In this document: positions 45,202 through 57,159 of the stretch, one piece after another | Position numbering within the stretch: the first letter of the stretch is position 1 | How the letters are laid out: every line of letters starts with the position of its first letter | The notes under the pieces: generated by a model | Databases searched by the model: none | What the model was told of the DNA's origin: nothing | What the model saw: only the letters and a program-made list of their open reading frames with translations | Assembly: GCA_020055645.1 (NCBI GenBank) | Contig: CM034546.1 | Span: 82,212,001-82,276,000 of the forward strand | Direction: 5' to 3' | Source: Tomocerus qinae | Lineage: Eukaryota > Arthropoda > Collembola > Entomobryomorpha > Tomoceridae | Length of the DNA stretch: 64,000 bases | Program-made: the position numbers and the translations under genes

Positions 45202-45589
45202 ATAATCACAACAACTCACACCACACACCAAGTCCATTCCCATTCTATCATTTGCAACTCCAGCTCAGTCCAGCTGAATTGGAAATTGAAATGTTTGATA
45301 GCAAATGATAAGCGATCAGTGCGACACGAACGTAAGTGGTATTGACCGTGAGCCATTGGAGAACTCGGAGGATACTTGTTTTGCCTAAGTCCTGAAATAA
45401 AGTCTACAGTGGCTCATAGTCGACCACAGCGGAATTGGAGTGTCCCGAACGATGCGAGGAAGTACCTTAATCAGGTACAATTGAATGTCTGTTTTAAATT
45501 AGTTCTTTCTGGTAAATAACAAGGTGTTGCATATTGATCCTTATGATTAGATGTTACATATTTTATATTTGGACGTGTCATATTAACTA

Positions 45590-48298
45590 CTAGTAATAGG
45601 CCCGTTCTCCGAACGGGAAAGGGGTAACCCTTTAATGGGGACGGTAGATCATGAGTAGTATGTATTATGCATTAAAAAAGTATGAAAATTAACAGATTAA
45701 AATGTTGAAAACATTGCTTGCTGCATTGCTAAAACATCCTACGAACAGGGAAGAAAATACAATACTTATCGAATCAACATAATAATAGTGAACCAAATTC
45801 AACATCATTTAACTAAACAGCGAAATTAAAGTAAATGTTTGAAGTCCTTTCATCAGTCATTTTAATTACCCCATCAATGTAAATAGACGTCATTTTGAAA
45901 AACCCAGTGATTTTCAAAAACCCCGCCATTTTCAATAACCCCGTCATTTTCACTAACCCCGTCATTTTAAATTACGCCGTCATTTCAAAAAACCCCGTCA
46001 TTTTAAATGACCCCGTGATTTTAAATAGACGTCGTTGTAAATGACCTCGTCCTTTAAATAGATGTCATTGTAAATGACCCCGTCCTTTAAATAGATGTCA
46101 TTGTAAATGACCCCGTCATTTTAAATAGATGTCATTTGTAAATGACCCCGTCATTTTAAATAGATGTCATTGTAAATGACCCCGTCATTTTAAATAGATG
46201 TCATTTGTAAATGACCCCGTCATTTTAAATAGATGTCATTGTAAATGACCCCGTCATTTTAAATAGATGTCATTTGTAAATGACCCCGTCATTTTAAATA
46301 GATTTCATTTGTAAATGACCCCGTCATTTTAAATAGATGTCATTGTAAATGACCCGGTCATTTTAAATAGATGTCATTTGTAAATGACCCCGTCATTTTA
46401 AATAGATTTCATTTGTAAATGACCCTGTCATTTTAAATAGATGTCATTTGTAAATGACCCCTTCATTTTAAATAGATTTCATTTGTAAATGACCCCGTCA
46501 TTTTAAATAGATGTCATTTGTAAATGACCCCGTCATTTTAAATAGATTTCATTTGTAAATGACCCCGTCATTTTAAATAGATGTCATTTGTAAATGACCC
46601 CGTCATTTTAAAAAAAGATGTTATTTGTACATGACCCCGTCATTTTAAATAGATGTCATTTGTAAATGACCCTGTTTTGTTTTTAAAAAATCTCGTCATT
46701 TGTAAATGACCCCGTCATTTTAAATAGATGTCATTGTAAATTACCCCGTCATTTTAAATAGATGTCATTTGTAAATGACCCCGTCATTTTAAATAGATTT
46801 CATTTGTAAATGACCCCGTCATTTTAAATAGATGTCATTGTAAATGACCCGGTCATTTTAAATAGATGTCATTTGTAAATGACCCCGTCATTTTAAATAG
46901 ATTTCATTTGTAAATGACCCCGTCATTTTAAATAGATGTCATTTGTAAATGACCCCGTCATTTTAAAAAAAGATGTTATTTGTACATGACCCCGTCATTT
47001 TAAATAGATGTCATTTGTAAATGACCCTGTTGTTTTGTTTTTAAAAAATCTCGTCATTTTAACTAATCTCGTCATTTTAAATTACGCCGTCATTATAATG
47101 TAAATAACCCCGTCATTTTAAATTACGCCATCATTTTAATTTAAATAACCCCGTCATTTTAAATTACGCCATCATTTTAATTTAAATAACCCCGTCATTT
47201 TAAATTACGCCATCATTTTAATTTAAATAACCCTGTGACTTTCAAATTTTTCATGTTTTCTCTGATAATTTGTCGCCCACCCCCAAATTTTTTTCTGGCT
47301 GTGGCCCCGGTAAATGACCCCGTCATTTTGTCATTTAAAATAGACGTAATTTTAAAAGACCCCACATTTTAAATAGACGTCATTTTAAATAACCCCACAT
47401 TTTAAATAGTCGTCATTGTAAATGACCCCGTCATTTTAAATAGACGTCATTGTAAATGACCCCACATTTTAAATAGACGTCATTTTAAATAACCTCGTCG
47501 TTTTAAATAATTTAGTCTTTTAGAATCACCCATTTATTTTGAATAACCTCGTTGTTTTAAATCTATAAATGTCATTTTTTTTAAATCTCGTCATTTTAAA
47601 TATCCTCGTCGTTTTAGTCATGCCTGTCATTTTAAATAATCTCTTTTTTTTTTAAATATTCACGTCATTTTTACCTCATCATTTTAAGTAGCTCTGTGAT
47701 TTTAATTAGCTATAACTTCTTTAATCGTCCTCGTTATTTCTATTTTCTACCTACCCCGTTACATTTATTAACCATTTCTATGTGAAGTCAAGTCAACCTA
47801 TTCAATCCACAACCAAATGATACTGACTGAATACGTTGCCTAAGTTGCCTTGCTATTAATAGTTTGACTCCGCTGCGGTCGCCCCGTTCGAAGTGAAAGG
47901 GACACTAATCCCTATACACGGCGGATGCCTGCCTGCTTAAAGAGTAGGACTTTGTCAAATTTTTGAAATTCACTGGTAAAATATTTTCTACACAAAAATA
48001 AAAAACTGGAGTGGCTACGGTCTTCATTATTAAGTCGAGTAAGTCAGGAAAAAGTTTGGTAAAGATCGGATGAAAACTGTAGGAGGAGTATCTGGGCAGA
48101 CCGTGACAGATCGGAGCGTTTTCTCCCACTCCTTCAATGTTAAAATTCGAAATTCAAAAAATCATAAAACGATTTCTATGAAAGATATCGTTTTGAAACT
48201 CGAAATTTGGGGTTCTGACTATGATGTGCCCATCCAGTAAAAATTTGAAATTTGTATCTTGATGTTAAAGGACATTTGTGTAGCTATTATTATATAGA
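45590..48298 (-). mobile_element. Helitron copy 3 (2.7 kb, minus strand)
   Basis: On the minus strand the 5' end is TCTATATAATAATAGC at 48298, preceded by A. The 3' end is the perfect hairpin cccgttcggagaacggg, then cctatta, then CTAG at 45593-45590, followed by T. The 5' region is a diverged version of that in copies 1 and 2. The core is a satellite array (45895-47760). No Rep/helicase gene. Confidence 0.88.
45895..47760 (-). repeat. Satellite array in Helitron 3 (about 33-35-bp variant)
   Basis: Units alternate 'aaatgaccccgtcatttt' with 'aaatagatgtcattt', so the period is roughly double that of the 18-bp arrays in the other copies. The minus strand carries the same 'aaatgacggggt' core. Some blocks recur at larger scale, e.g. 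the sequence ending in ctgtt...tttaaaaaatctcgtc at about 46675 and 47030. Confidence 0.9.
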
Positions 48299-48615
48299 TT
48301 TGTTACTCGGTGTATAATCAGATAATTAGTAATATTTGAATGCCCTTTATTGCCACCAAATGATATAGTTGCAAGAGAAAATTGTTTCGTAATATACTTA
48401 CTAAAAGGTTTAGCCAGCTTTAGACTGACCCATTATTTTACATTTGATCTTAATTATCAAAAAACCTTACAGGGGGAAGCAAGAATCAGTCAGATTGGAT
48501 ACTGACCTTTGTTTTACATGAGACCCAATTTGTTCTCAAAATCTTGTAGAGGGGCTGAATATAATAAGTGGAAATAGAAGCATAATAGAAAAAACAGTTC
48601 TGGATTTAAGGCGTT
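48299..48615. other. Unassigned sequence between Helitron 3 and the SINE
   Basis: AT-rich. No gene or repeat structure that I can support. Confidence 0.45.
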
Positions 48616-48628
48616 TTTCACAGTATGT

Positions 48629-49172
48629 GTGTTAGGGGGAGAGCACAGCTACTACTATTGATTAGTATAGCTATGCTACCGCTCAAGCCGCGAGGGCTTA
48701 CTTGCAGTGGCTCCCGGAACAACTTTACTAAGTGTACAGACTTACACGAAGAGTACTGAACCATGAGACGGAACGACTCAACACTGTCCCGCAACTCGAT
48801 CTGGTGGGCAGTCAGAGAGGGACCGGAACATGTAAGCCGACCGCCAGTGACCACAGACAAATCACTTACAGCAGTCTACTTCAATCCACCTTATCACCTC
48901 ATGTGCATCCCATTGTCCAGACTTGTGCTAGGTAGAACTCGTAGCACGTATACAGACCAACAGAACAATCCATACACTACAGACAGGGCATTGATAGATA
49001 ATCATATTGTCACCAAGATAGGCAAATCAATGCTAATAACGAATATACGGCATTGACAGCTTCTCCCAGCTCCAGACTACTACCTTATAGACCTGAGGCG
49101 CTCCAGAGATTCGAACTCCAGACCTCAGCCTGAGAAGCGGCTGTTTAGACCACTAGACAGACCTGTACGCCC
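48629..49172 (-). mobile_element. tRNA-derived SINE (544 bp)
   Basis: On the minus strand the head (49172 to about 49100) looks like a tRNA gene: A-box-like tctagtggtctaaacag and B-box gagttcgaatctc, the internal RNA polymerase III promoter. A unique body of about 470 bp follows. The whole is flanked by a 13-bp direct duplication tttcacagtatgt (48616-48628 and 49173-49185), as left by LINE-driven integration. Small open frames inside are not genes. Confidence 0.85.
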
Positions 49173-49185
49173 TTTCACAGTATGT

Positions 49186-49884
49186 ACCGAAGTATAAGGA
49201 TGTGACGGGTTTATACTTTAACTCTTTAAAATGAGTTGGATTTTCACTCTTTCTAATGACTTGCACTTTGACTCCTTACATTTTGGCTCTTTAAAATGAC
49301 TTACATTTTGACTCCTTAAATTGGCATAGGTTGAATTTTATGGTTTATAAACTGGTGTTACATTTTGACATTTAAAATATAAGATTTGCTTTTCATGGTG
49401 TATAACTATGTATAATGTTTTGACATTAATAGAATATATCATAGAACTCATCATGGTTTCTTTGAGAAAATTAAGAAGTCCAATGTACCAAATAAAGTAT
49501 GTAGGTTACCAACTTTATTCCGTTCTCACGACTTAAAATATTCTGGTGTCTTAAATCATGCAGTGTCCTTGTACGGAATACAATCTCGTCTTGTGTTATT
49601 TATTTCTTGTGTGTAAGTTTTGCGATGTACTTGCACTCGTTGTTCACATGATAGTTTGTCTGGCGTAGGGTTTTTGCTTATGTAATGATGAGCTGTCGTT
49701 TTCCTTTACATTAGATGTATAAATTAATATTTATTTAAATAGAAATCTAACAAAATTTATAATTTTCACAAAACTAACAAGAGAAAGACTGTTTATACTA
49801 TATGATGTTATAAGAGTATGAAATTGCGAATAAAATGATATAAATAAATACCAATTAAGTTTAATTTTAATGCTAGAAATCCAA
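49186..49884. other. Unassigned AT-rich sequence
   Basis: A short degenerate repeat of 'cactttgactccttacattt' occurs at about 49215-49325. Otherwise nothing supportable. Confidence 0.5.
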
Positions 49885-50480
49885 TTATTGATGAGAGTAG
49901 TAAAATTGATGTTTGCAGCCACACTGCCTTAACCCAACCCAATCTTCCCACTTGTCATTTTGATTATTGTCGGTTACTCCATTCTTCTTTCTCCTCTTTA
50001 AACCAGGAGTAATCAAAAATCTTCGCTGTAAAAGCCACGGTTCTACAGGACTAAATTTTTTTGCATTAAAACGATTTGTTTTCAGGACATAGACGATTGT
50101 CATAAATACTCAGTTTCTTCTTTCTCTGAATCATGCTGCTTTTAGCATTAGGCTGTTCTCCATTTTCTGTACTTACGCTTCTTTTTCTATTATTTGTAGA
50201 TAATGTCTCGTACATTACATCATCGTCAATCTCAGTGTCTACAATTACTTCATCTTCATTGTCGTCAATGTCATCGTGAACAGTCACATTATCAATATCA
50301 TTGTCAATCTCATTATGAACAACTATTGCTACATTTTCAACATTAGCTTTTGCCATGGGAGTTTCGTTGCATACGGAATCAACATTTTTCATCAACATCG
50401 GTCTGTTTTCTCTCCTTCTTTTGATATAAGTTTCGTGCTTGTTCCTGATTAAGTAAAAGTTTTACATCATCAGGTACCTT
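49885..50480 (-). pseudogene. Decayed coding region of unknown function
   Basis: Minus-strand pieces in different frames look coding. The first, VPDDVKLLLNQEQARNLYQK, lies near 50470-50410. The second is a very acidic stretch (HDDIDDNEDEVIVDTEIDDD) followed by KRSVSTENGEQ and KKLSIYDNRLCPENKSF. The third is FSPVEPWLLQRRFLITPG with RRKKNGV. At least two frameshifts (about 50390 and 50070) separate them. The arrangement suggests a pseudogene, perhaps of transposon origin. I do not recognise the family. Confidence 0.4.
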
Positions 50481-50904
50481 ACTATATACTTATACTACTT
50501 AACTTACTATTACTTACTGCTTACTAAATTGTTTGTTGAGGGGATATTAACAGTTAGCATTATTTGCTGTAATTCAGATTCCGGTAATAAACGCATTCGC
50601 TTCACCATTATGACTCAAAAAGTTATTTGCCAAAAGACCAAGAACAGATCCTAAATCCAAACAGAACAGACAAAATAATCGGCAAAAAGGCAAGTGTTGA
50701 ATCAGTATTTTTTTCTTTTTTTCCAATGGTAATTTGGAGTCAAAACTAATTTTTTTAATGAGTTTACAGACTTTTCAATTTTTGCACTTTTGATTTATTT
50801 ATTGGAACTATTTGTTAATTACGTTTAATGTAGCTCCACAAAGGGAACAAATTTGATCTGCAGTTGAAGCAGATAACAGTTTCCATTTTGCTACATTTTC
50901 CCCC

Positions 50905-51760
50905 ACCAAGGCGATGGAGACGAAACATGTTGTTGATAAAATATATTATTTGGGTAGCCGCTGGGAAGGTGGAGAACAAATGTCGATGAAACAATTGTTA
51001 TTTGGGAAGAGGCGGGGAGGTGAAGGTTACATGTCGGTGAAAAAGTTTTTATATGGGAGGGGGCGGGAGGGTGGAGTCTACATGTCGTTGAAACAATTGT
51101 TATTTGGGAAAGGGCGGTGAGGAGGAGGCTGCATGTCAGTGAGGAGTTGTTCTTTAGGAAGGAGAGGGGAGGTAGAGACTTCATGTCGGTGAAACAATTG
51201 TTATTTGCGATGGAGAGGTGGATGTTACAAGTCGGTGAAACATTTGTTATTTGGGTAGGGGCTGGGAGGTAGAATTTAATGTCGCTGAAACAATCGTTAT
51301 TTGGGAGTGGGAGGTGGAGGTTACATGACGGTGAACCATTTGTTATTTGGGTAGGGGCGGGGAGGTAGAAACTTCATGTCGCTGAAACAATCGTTATTTG
51401 GGAGTGGGAGGTGGAGGTTACATGTGGGTGAAACATTTGTTATTTGGGTAGGGGCGGGGAAATGTATGGAGGGTACATGTCGGTGAAAGAGTTTTCATTT
51501 GGGAGGGGGCGGGAAGGTGCAGGCTACATGTCGATGAGAAGTTGTTATTTGATAAGGAGCGGAGAGGTAGAAACTTTATGTGGGTGAAACAATTGTTATT
51601 TGGGAGGGAGAGGTGGAGGTTACATGTCGGTAAAACATTTATGTTTTGGGTAGGGGCGGGGAGGTAGAAACTTCATGTCAGTGAAACAAATTGGTATTTG
51701 GGATGGAGAGGTGGAGGTTACATGTCGGAGAAACATTTGTTTTTTTGGTAATGGCGGGGA
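50905..51760. repeat. G-rich minisatellite, about 55-65-bp unit
   Basis: Degenerate units contain 'catgtcggtgaaacatttgt' and 'tatttgggtaggggcgggga'. The array is interrupted by the 6.2-kb element at 51769-57948 and resumes at 57958-58065. Confidence 0.85.
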
Positions 51761-51773
51761 GGTTAAAGGGGTA

Positions 51774-52616
51774 CTAGAAATTAGCTTACGCCGAATAGAA
51801 TATAGCACACGCCGAAGTGGAAAATAGCCGAAGCCGAAGTAAAATTTTAGCCCACGCCGAATAGAAGTTAGCCTACACCGATGCATCTGCGCCGAAGCCG
51901 CAGGAAAATAGCCGAAGCCGAAGTAGAAAATAGCATAGCATAAGTTGGTTGAAATTGGCCAACGCCGAATGGAAAATAGCCGACGCCGAAGCAAAAGTGA
52001 AAAGTTGTCGGCGCCGAAGTATAAATATACCTGCCGACGCCGAATAGAACACAGCCGACACCGAAGTGGAAAATAGCCGAAGCCGAAGTGGAATTTAGCC
52101 GAAGCCGAATAGAAATTAGCCGACGCCGACGTGGAAATTAGCCGAAACCGACGTGGAAAATTACCGAAGCCTAAGTGGAAATTGGCATACGCCGATGCCG
52201 AAGCATAAATTGCCGAAGTTGTGGTGTAAATTTCACCGCCGAAGCCGAATAGAACACAGCCGACGCCGAAGTGGAAAATAGCCGAAGCCGACGTGGAAGT
52301 CAGCCGAAGCCGAATAGAAATTAGCCGACACCGACGTGGAAAATCGCCGAAGCCGAAGTGGAAAATCGCCGAAGCCTAAGTGGAAATTGGCATACGCCGA
52401 TGCCGAAGCATAAATTCCAGAAGTTGGGGCGTAAATGTCACGGCCGACGCCGAATAGAACACAGCCGACGCCGAAGTGGAAAATAGCCGAAGCCGAAGTG
52501 GAATTTAGCCGAAACCGAATAGAAATTAGCCGGCGCCGACGTGGAAATTAGCCGAAGCCGAAGTGGAAAATCACCGAAGCCGAAGTGGAAATCAGCCGAA
52601 GCCGAAATAATATATC
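51774..52616. repeat. Satellite in left arm (gccgaagccgaagtggaaaa)
   Basis: Units of about 20-24 bp (gccgaagccgaagtggaaat and variants) are arranged in higher-order blocks of about 170-190 bp marked by 'ggcatacgccgatgccgaag'. The inverted counterpart is at 57160-57948. Open frames here are artefacts. Confidence 0.9.
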
Positions 52617-52844
52617 TGTGATCCTACAAAATCATATGTAATGTCAGAATATACATGTAGTATGCATGTATACATAGTTGTATATATGTAGTATGTATGT
52701 ATGCTATATATGTAATACTAGTGAACCCATTAAGGTGGCTGTTCCTTTATTATTTCGAAATTCGAAGTTTTGAAATATTTCGAAATTCGAATAAAAATAT
52801 GCTCTTAATAGTAGCCGAAACCCATAGCCCTACTAACCGACAAA

Positions 52845-53105
52845 CTAACTGAGGATGCAAACACAAGACAGCAGTGCAAAATACTCAAAATGACAATTTA
52901 CATCCAAGTTCCATAATTTTGAATGGGTTATGTAGCTATTTAACACAGGGAGCCAATAGCAACAGTAATCTGCAGAATCTTCATAAATGTAGCTCCTACC
53001 ACTTTTGGTGAAGTCAATAAGATGATGTGATTTGTTTTGCTCTCCTTCTGCCACCAGTTTGAATAAGATAAAACCGAGGGGATCAGTGGCTGTATCCATG
53101 ACCAC
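52845..53105 (-). CDS. 86-codon open frame in left arm, unknown
   Basis: It begins MVMDTATDPLGFILFKL and ends in FEYFALLSCVCILS. It is identical in amino acids to the frame in the right arm (56677-56937). A hairpin (ccacgggcttctcccagccc) spans the start codon. No domain recognised. It could be captured host sequence or simply non-coding arm sequence. Identity of the two copies reflects arm homogenisation, not selection. Confidence 0.3.
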   Translation of the reverse strand: MVMDTATDPLGFILFKLVAEGEQNKSHHLIDFTKSGRSYIYEDSADYCCYWLPVLNSYITHSKLWNLDVNCHFEYFALLSCVCILS

Positions 53106-53513
53106 GGGCTTCTCCCAGCCCGTGGACTGAATGCACCCAGCTAGACTTCAATCAAACAGGCTGCAGAAAAAGGCTGACTTGGCCATTGACAACACCTTGG
53201 TGCACATTTGCATTAGCATGTAGTGTTATTTCGAGTATTGTCGTATGACGTATTGCACTGCTAGATCTCTTGGGACAGTAATCCGTAACCATGGGATCGA
53301 ATTACTGTAGTGTGATATAAGTAATTTTATTACATAAATGAAATTTGCTGGGCAAATTGACTACAACAGCGTTGACATAGAGAAAAATTCAATGCTCTGT
53401 CTCATGTTAGTCCATCGCTTCAATCTGTCGGATATTCATGACCTGCAAATCCGGTCAAGTATGAAGCAGTTTACATTTCAACCTTTTTCATGAAACTCTC
53501 TTGGCCATTCTTG

Positions 53514-53814
53514 CAATAACTTCCAGAGTTTTACTCCGATTTTCTAATGAAGTACATTTTCGGAAAGGTAAAAACATTTGCTAGGATTTAATTTGTGAAA
53601 ATTTTCGATTATTGCCTCAGTTTTTATACATGTCACACTTCAATGATGACATCTGGATAGAAATTCGCATAAAATTTTGAACCATTGCTACTGCTAAATA
53701 ATCAAAAAAATCAAAAATTTTCACAAATTTAATCCTAGCCAATGTTTTTACCTTTCCGAAAATGTACTTCATTAGAAAATCGGAGTAAAACTCTGGAAGT
53801 TATTGCAAGAATGG
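53514..53814. repeat. Secondary inverted repeat at the inner border of the left arm
   Basis: 53514-53607 is inverted at about 53716-53814; shared blocks are gtacattttcggaaaggtaa and tccagagttttactccgat. The same block begins the right arm at 56237, so three copies of this border exist. Confidence 0.75.
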
Positions 53815-54442
53815 CAAAAAATTTTAACATGTATTTTGATAGTCACCAGAGATTCCCAAATCGTATACACAATCACCTTAAGGGGGAACTTAGCACTCAT
53901 AGAAATTTCAGCTACCCATTACAGTAACAAAAACAATCCAAAAAAATCATTGGTACTTCCCTAAGGTTATTTTGTTAACCAGTAATGTTATTTAATTCCA
54001 CAAAAAAGGTGTGCAAACTGGCACAAAGAAATCAAGGGGACAGTAAAAATTAAAAACCAGCTCTACTAAAAAATGCTAAATAGGTTTGTCGACATAGCAG
54101 AACCAATTTGTGTTTGGTTTTGAAATGCTAAATGCTAATTAATTCGCACGATCATTACAATCACCAATTATCAACGTAGGTAGAGTATTATTGTTTTGCT
54201 TGTTATAATAATTATAAAACAACTCATTTCGATGGTTTAGAAAGAGTGGTCATGCGCATTTTGCTTTTCAATTTCAAGGAACGTGCATATATTACGTGTG
54301 CAGTTGATGGGAGGAGGAGGTGCCCAAAAGTGTTACGGTCAGCGCAGCACTAGGACCTGCGTTACACATGAGGAGGGAGTTTTGCGTTGCGTAATATGTG
54401 CAGGTTCCCTAGGCTCGAGCCGTGCACGAAGTACACGCCCGT

Positions 54443-55578
54443 TTCAGCCAGCTTCTCGTCCCATTGTGGGCTCTCCTACCACACATAGTTACATACGTAG
54501 ATATATAGGCTGGTAAATTGCCTCTAGGCATTAAGCTTAATGCCTGAATTTACTTATTGCCGTTAACATATATATACGCCCATGCATACATGCATACTAT
54601 AAATATCTAACCATGCATACATGCATACTATAAATATCTAACCATGCATACATGCATACTATAAATATCTAACCATGCATACATGCATACTATAAATATC
54701 TAACCATGCATACATACATATTACATATATACATCCATGCATACATACATATCGTCCCTTAAGGATAGAATAAGCCTGTATCCAATTTCAGATTGGTACA
54801 GGAAAAAGCCTAAATCCATTTTTGTTTGGTACAGGAATAAGCCAAAATCCATTTTTTGTTTGGTACAGGAATAAGCCTATCTCCAATTTTCGTTTGGTGC
54901 AGGAAATAGCCTGTATCCTCTTGCAGCATTACGTAAAGTTGTCGGGGCACAGTAAGAATAAACAAGTTGACGAAAGGAAGTATTTATTATTTTTATGTTG
55001 ATACTTGAAATTTGTCATGCGATAATGTACATAAACATTATAAAATATATAGCTAACTACATATATAATAGCTAATTACACAATAAAACAAAAACAAAAC
55101 TTTTAACGACTCAAATTCGGATTTTGATATTGGATAAAACTAAACTGGCTGGAAGGAAGAATGAAAGTTCAATATTTCCGCCGCCCATATTAACATGTAT
55201 CAATACGCCCCTATAAGCTGCAAGAGGGTAGAGGCTATTTCCTGCACCAAACGAAAAGTGGATTTAGGCTTATTCCTGTACCAAACAAAAAATGGATTTT
55301 GGCTTTTTCCTGTGCCAAACAAAAAATGGACATAGGCTTATTCCTGTACCAATCTGAAAGTGGATAGAGGCTTTTTCCATCCTTAAGGGACGATATTATA
55401 TATACACATCCATGCATACATACATACTGTATATATATACATCCATGCATACATGCATACTACATATATCTAACCATGCATACATACATACTACATATAT
55501 CTAACCATGCATACATACATACTACATATATCTAACCATGCATACATACATATTACACATACATCCATGCATAATACA

Positions 55579-55643
<65 letters not shown>

Positions 55644-56168
55644 CATGCATACTACATACATCTAACCATGCATACATGAATACTACATACATCTAACCAT
55701 GCATACATGAATACTACATATATTTAACCATGCATACATACATAATATATATATACATCCATGCATACATACATACTACACATATACAGCCAAGCATACA
55801 TACATACTACATACGTACAGCCATATATACATGCTTACTACATATATACAGCCATGCATACATACATATTACATATATACATCCATGTATACATACATGC
55901 TATATATATACATCCTTGCAAATATACATACTATATATAAAAATCCATGAATACATGTATACTATATATATACATCCATGCATACATATACACTACACAT
56001 ATACAGCCATGCATACATGCATACTACATATATACAGCCATGCATACATACATATTACATATAATAATTTGTGATACAGATAGAGCAATATATTTAACTG
56101 CCTATATATCTACGTATGTAACTATGTGTGGTAGGAGAGCCCACAATGGGACGAGAAGCTGGCTGAAA
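54443..56168. repeat. Nested inverted repeat in the centre of the element
   Basis: 54443-54510 (cagccagcttctcgtcccat, then gtagatatataggc) recurs inverted at 56100-56168. Between them lie 'catgcatacatgcatac' microsatellites (54560-54750 and 55400-56090), an (at)n run at 55580-55640 and the element at 54753-55392. Confidence 0.7.
54753..55392. mobile_element. 640-bp inverted-repeat element
   Basis: The arms of about 180 bp begin CGTCCCTTAAGGATAG. They contain repeated 'tttgtttggtacaggaataa' and end near 'gcctgtatcctcttgcagc'. The centre is AT-rich. The flanks (atat on both sides) fit a short duplication but lie in a microsatellite. No coding capacity. Confidence 0.7.
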
Positions 56169-56676
56169 GTATTACATATATAGCATACATACATACTACA
56201 TATATACAGCCATATATACATGCATACTACATGTAAAGAAAATCGGAGTAAAACTCTGGAAGTTATTGCAAGAATGGCCAAGAGAGTTTCATGAAAAAGG
56301 TTGAAATGTAAACTGCTTCATACTTGACCGGATTTGCAGGTCATGAATATCCGACAGATTGAAGCGATGGACTAACATGAGACAGAGCATTGAATTTTTC
56401 TCTATGTCAACGCTGTTGTAGTCAATTTGCCCAGCAAATTTCATTTATGTAATAAAATTACTTATATCACACTACAGTAATTCGATCCCATGGTTACGGA
56501 TTACTGTCCCAAGAGATCTAGCAGTGCAATACGTCATACGACAATACTCGAAATAACACTACATGCTAATGCAAATGTGCACCAAGGTGTTGTCAATGGC
56601 CAAGTCAGCCTTTTTCTGCAGCCTGTTTGATTGAAGTCTAGCTGGGCGCATTCAGTCCACGGGCTGGGAGAAGCCC

Positions 56677-56937
56677 GTGGTCATGGATACAGCCACTGAT
56701 CCCCTCGGTTTTATCTTATTCAAACTGGTGGCAGAAGGAGAGCAAAACAAATCACATCATCTTATTGACTTCACCAAAAGTGGTAGGAGCTACATTTATG
56801 AAGATTCTGCAGATTACTGTTGCTATTGGCTCCCTGTGTTAAATAGCTACATAACCCATTCAAAATTATGGAACTTGGATGTAAATTGTCATTTTGAGTA
56901 TTTTGCACTGCTGTCTTGTGTTTGCATCCTCAGTTAG
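56677..56937 (+). CDS. 86-codon open frame in right arm, unknown
   Basis: Inverted twin of 52845-53105, with the same residues throughout and the same hairpin over the start. See that entry for interpretation; it is listed because it is the only non-satellite open frame in the arms. Confidence 0.3.
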   Translation: MVMDTATDPLGFILFKLVAEGEQNKSHHLIDFTKSGRSYIYEDSADYCCYWLPVLNSYITHSKLWNLDVNCHFEYFALLSCVCILS

Positions 56938-57159
56938 TTTGTCGGTTAGTAGGGCTATGGGTTTCGGCTACTATTAAGAGCATATTTTTATTCGAATTTC
57001 GAAATATTTCAAAACTTCGAATTTCGAAATAATAAAGGAACAGCCACCTTAATGGGTTCACTAGTATTACATATATAGCATACATACATACTACATATAT
57101 ACAACTATGTATACATGTATACTACATGTATATTCTGACATTACATATGATTTTGTAGG

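Noticed and set aside
49093..49172. Genuine tRNA gene on the minus strand
   Set aside because: The A and B boxes are present but the acceptor stem does not pair well, and the sequence is the head of a 544-bp unit with a target duplication, so it is a SINE.
51620..52061. Arg/Phe/Tyr-rich frames (FYFGFGYFP) in the arms of the 6.2-kb element
   Set aside because: They translate the 'gccgaagtggaaaatagc' satellite; the copy at 57723-57974 is the same DNA inverted.
55730..56183. Ile-His-Thr-rich plus-strand frames
   Set aside because: They are translations of the 'catacatgcata' microsatellite.
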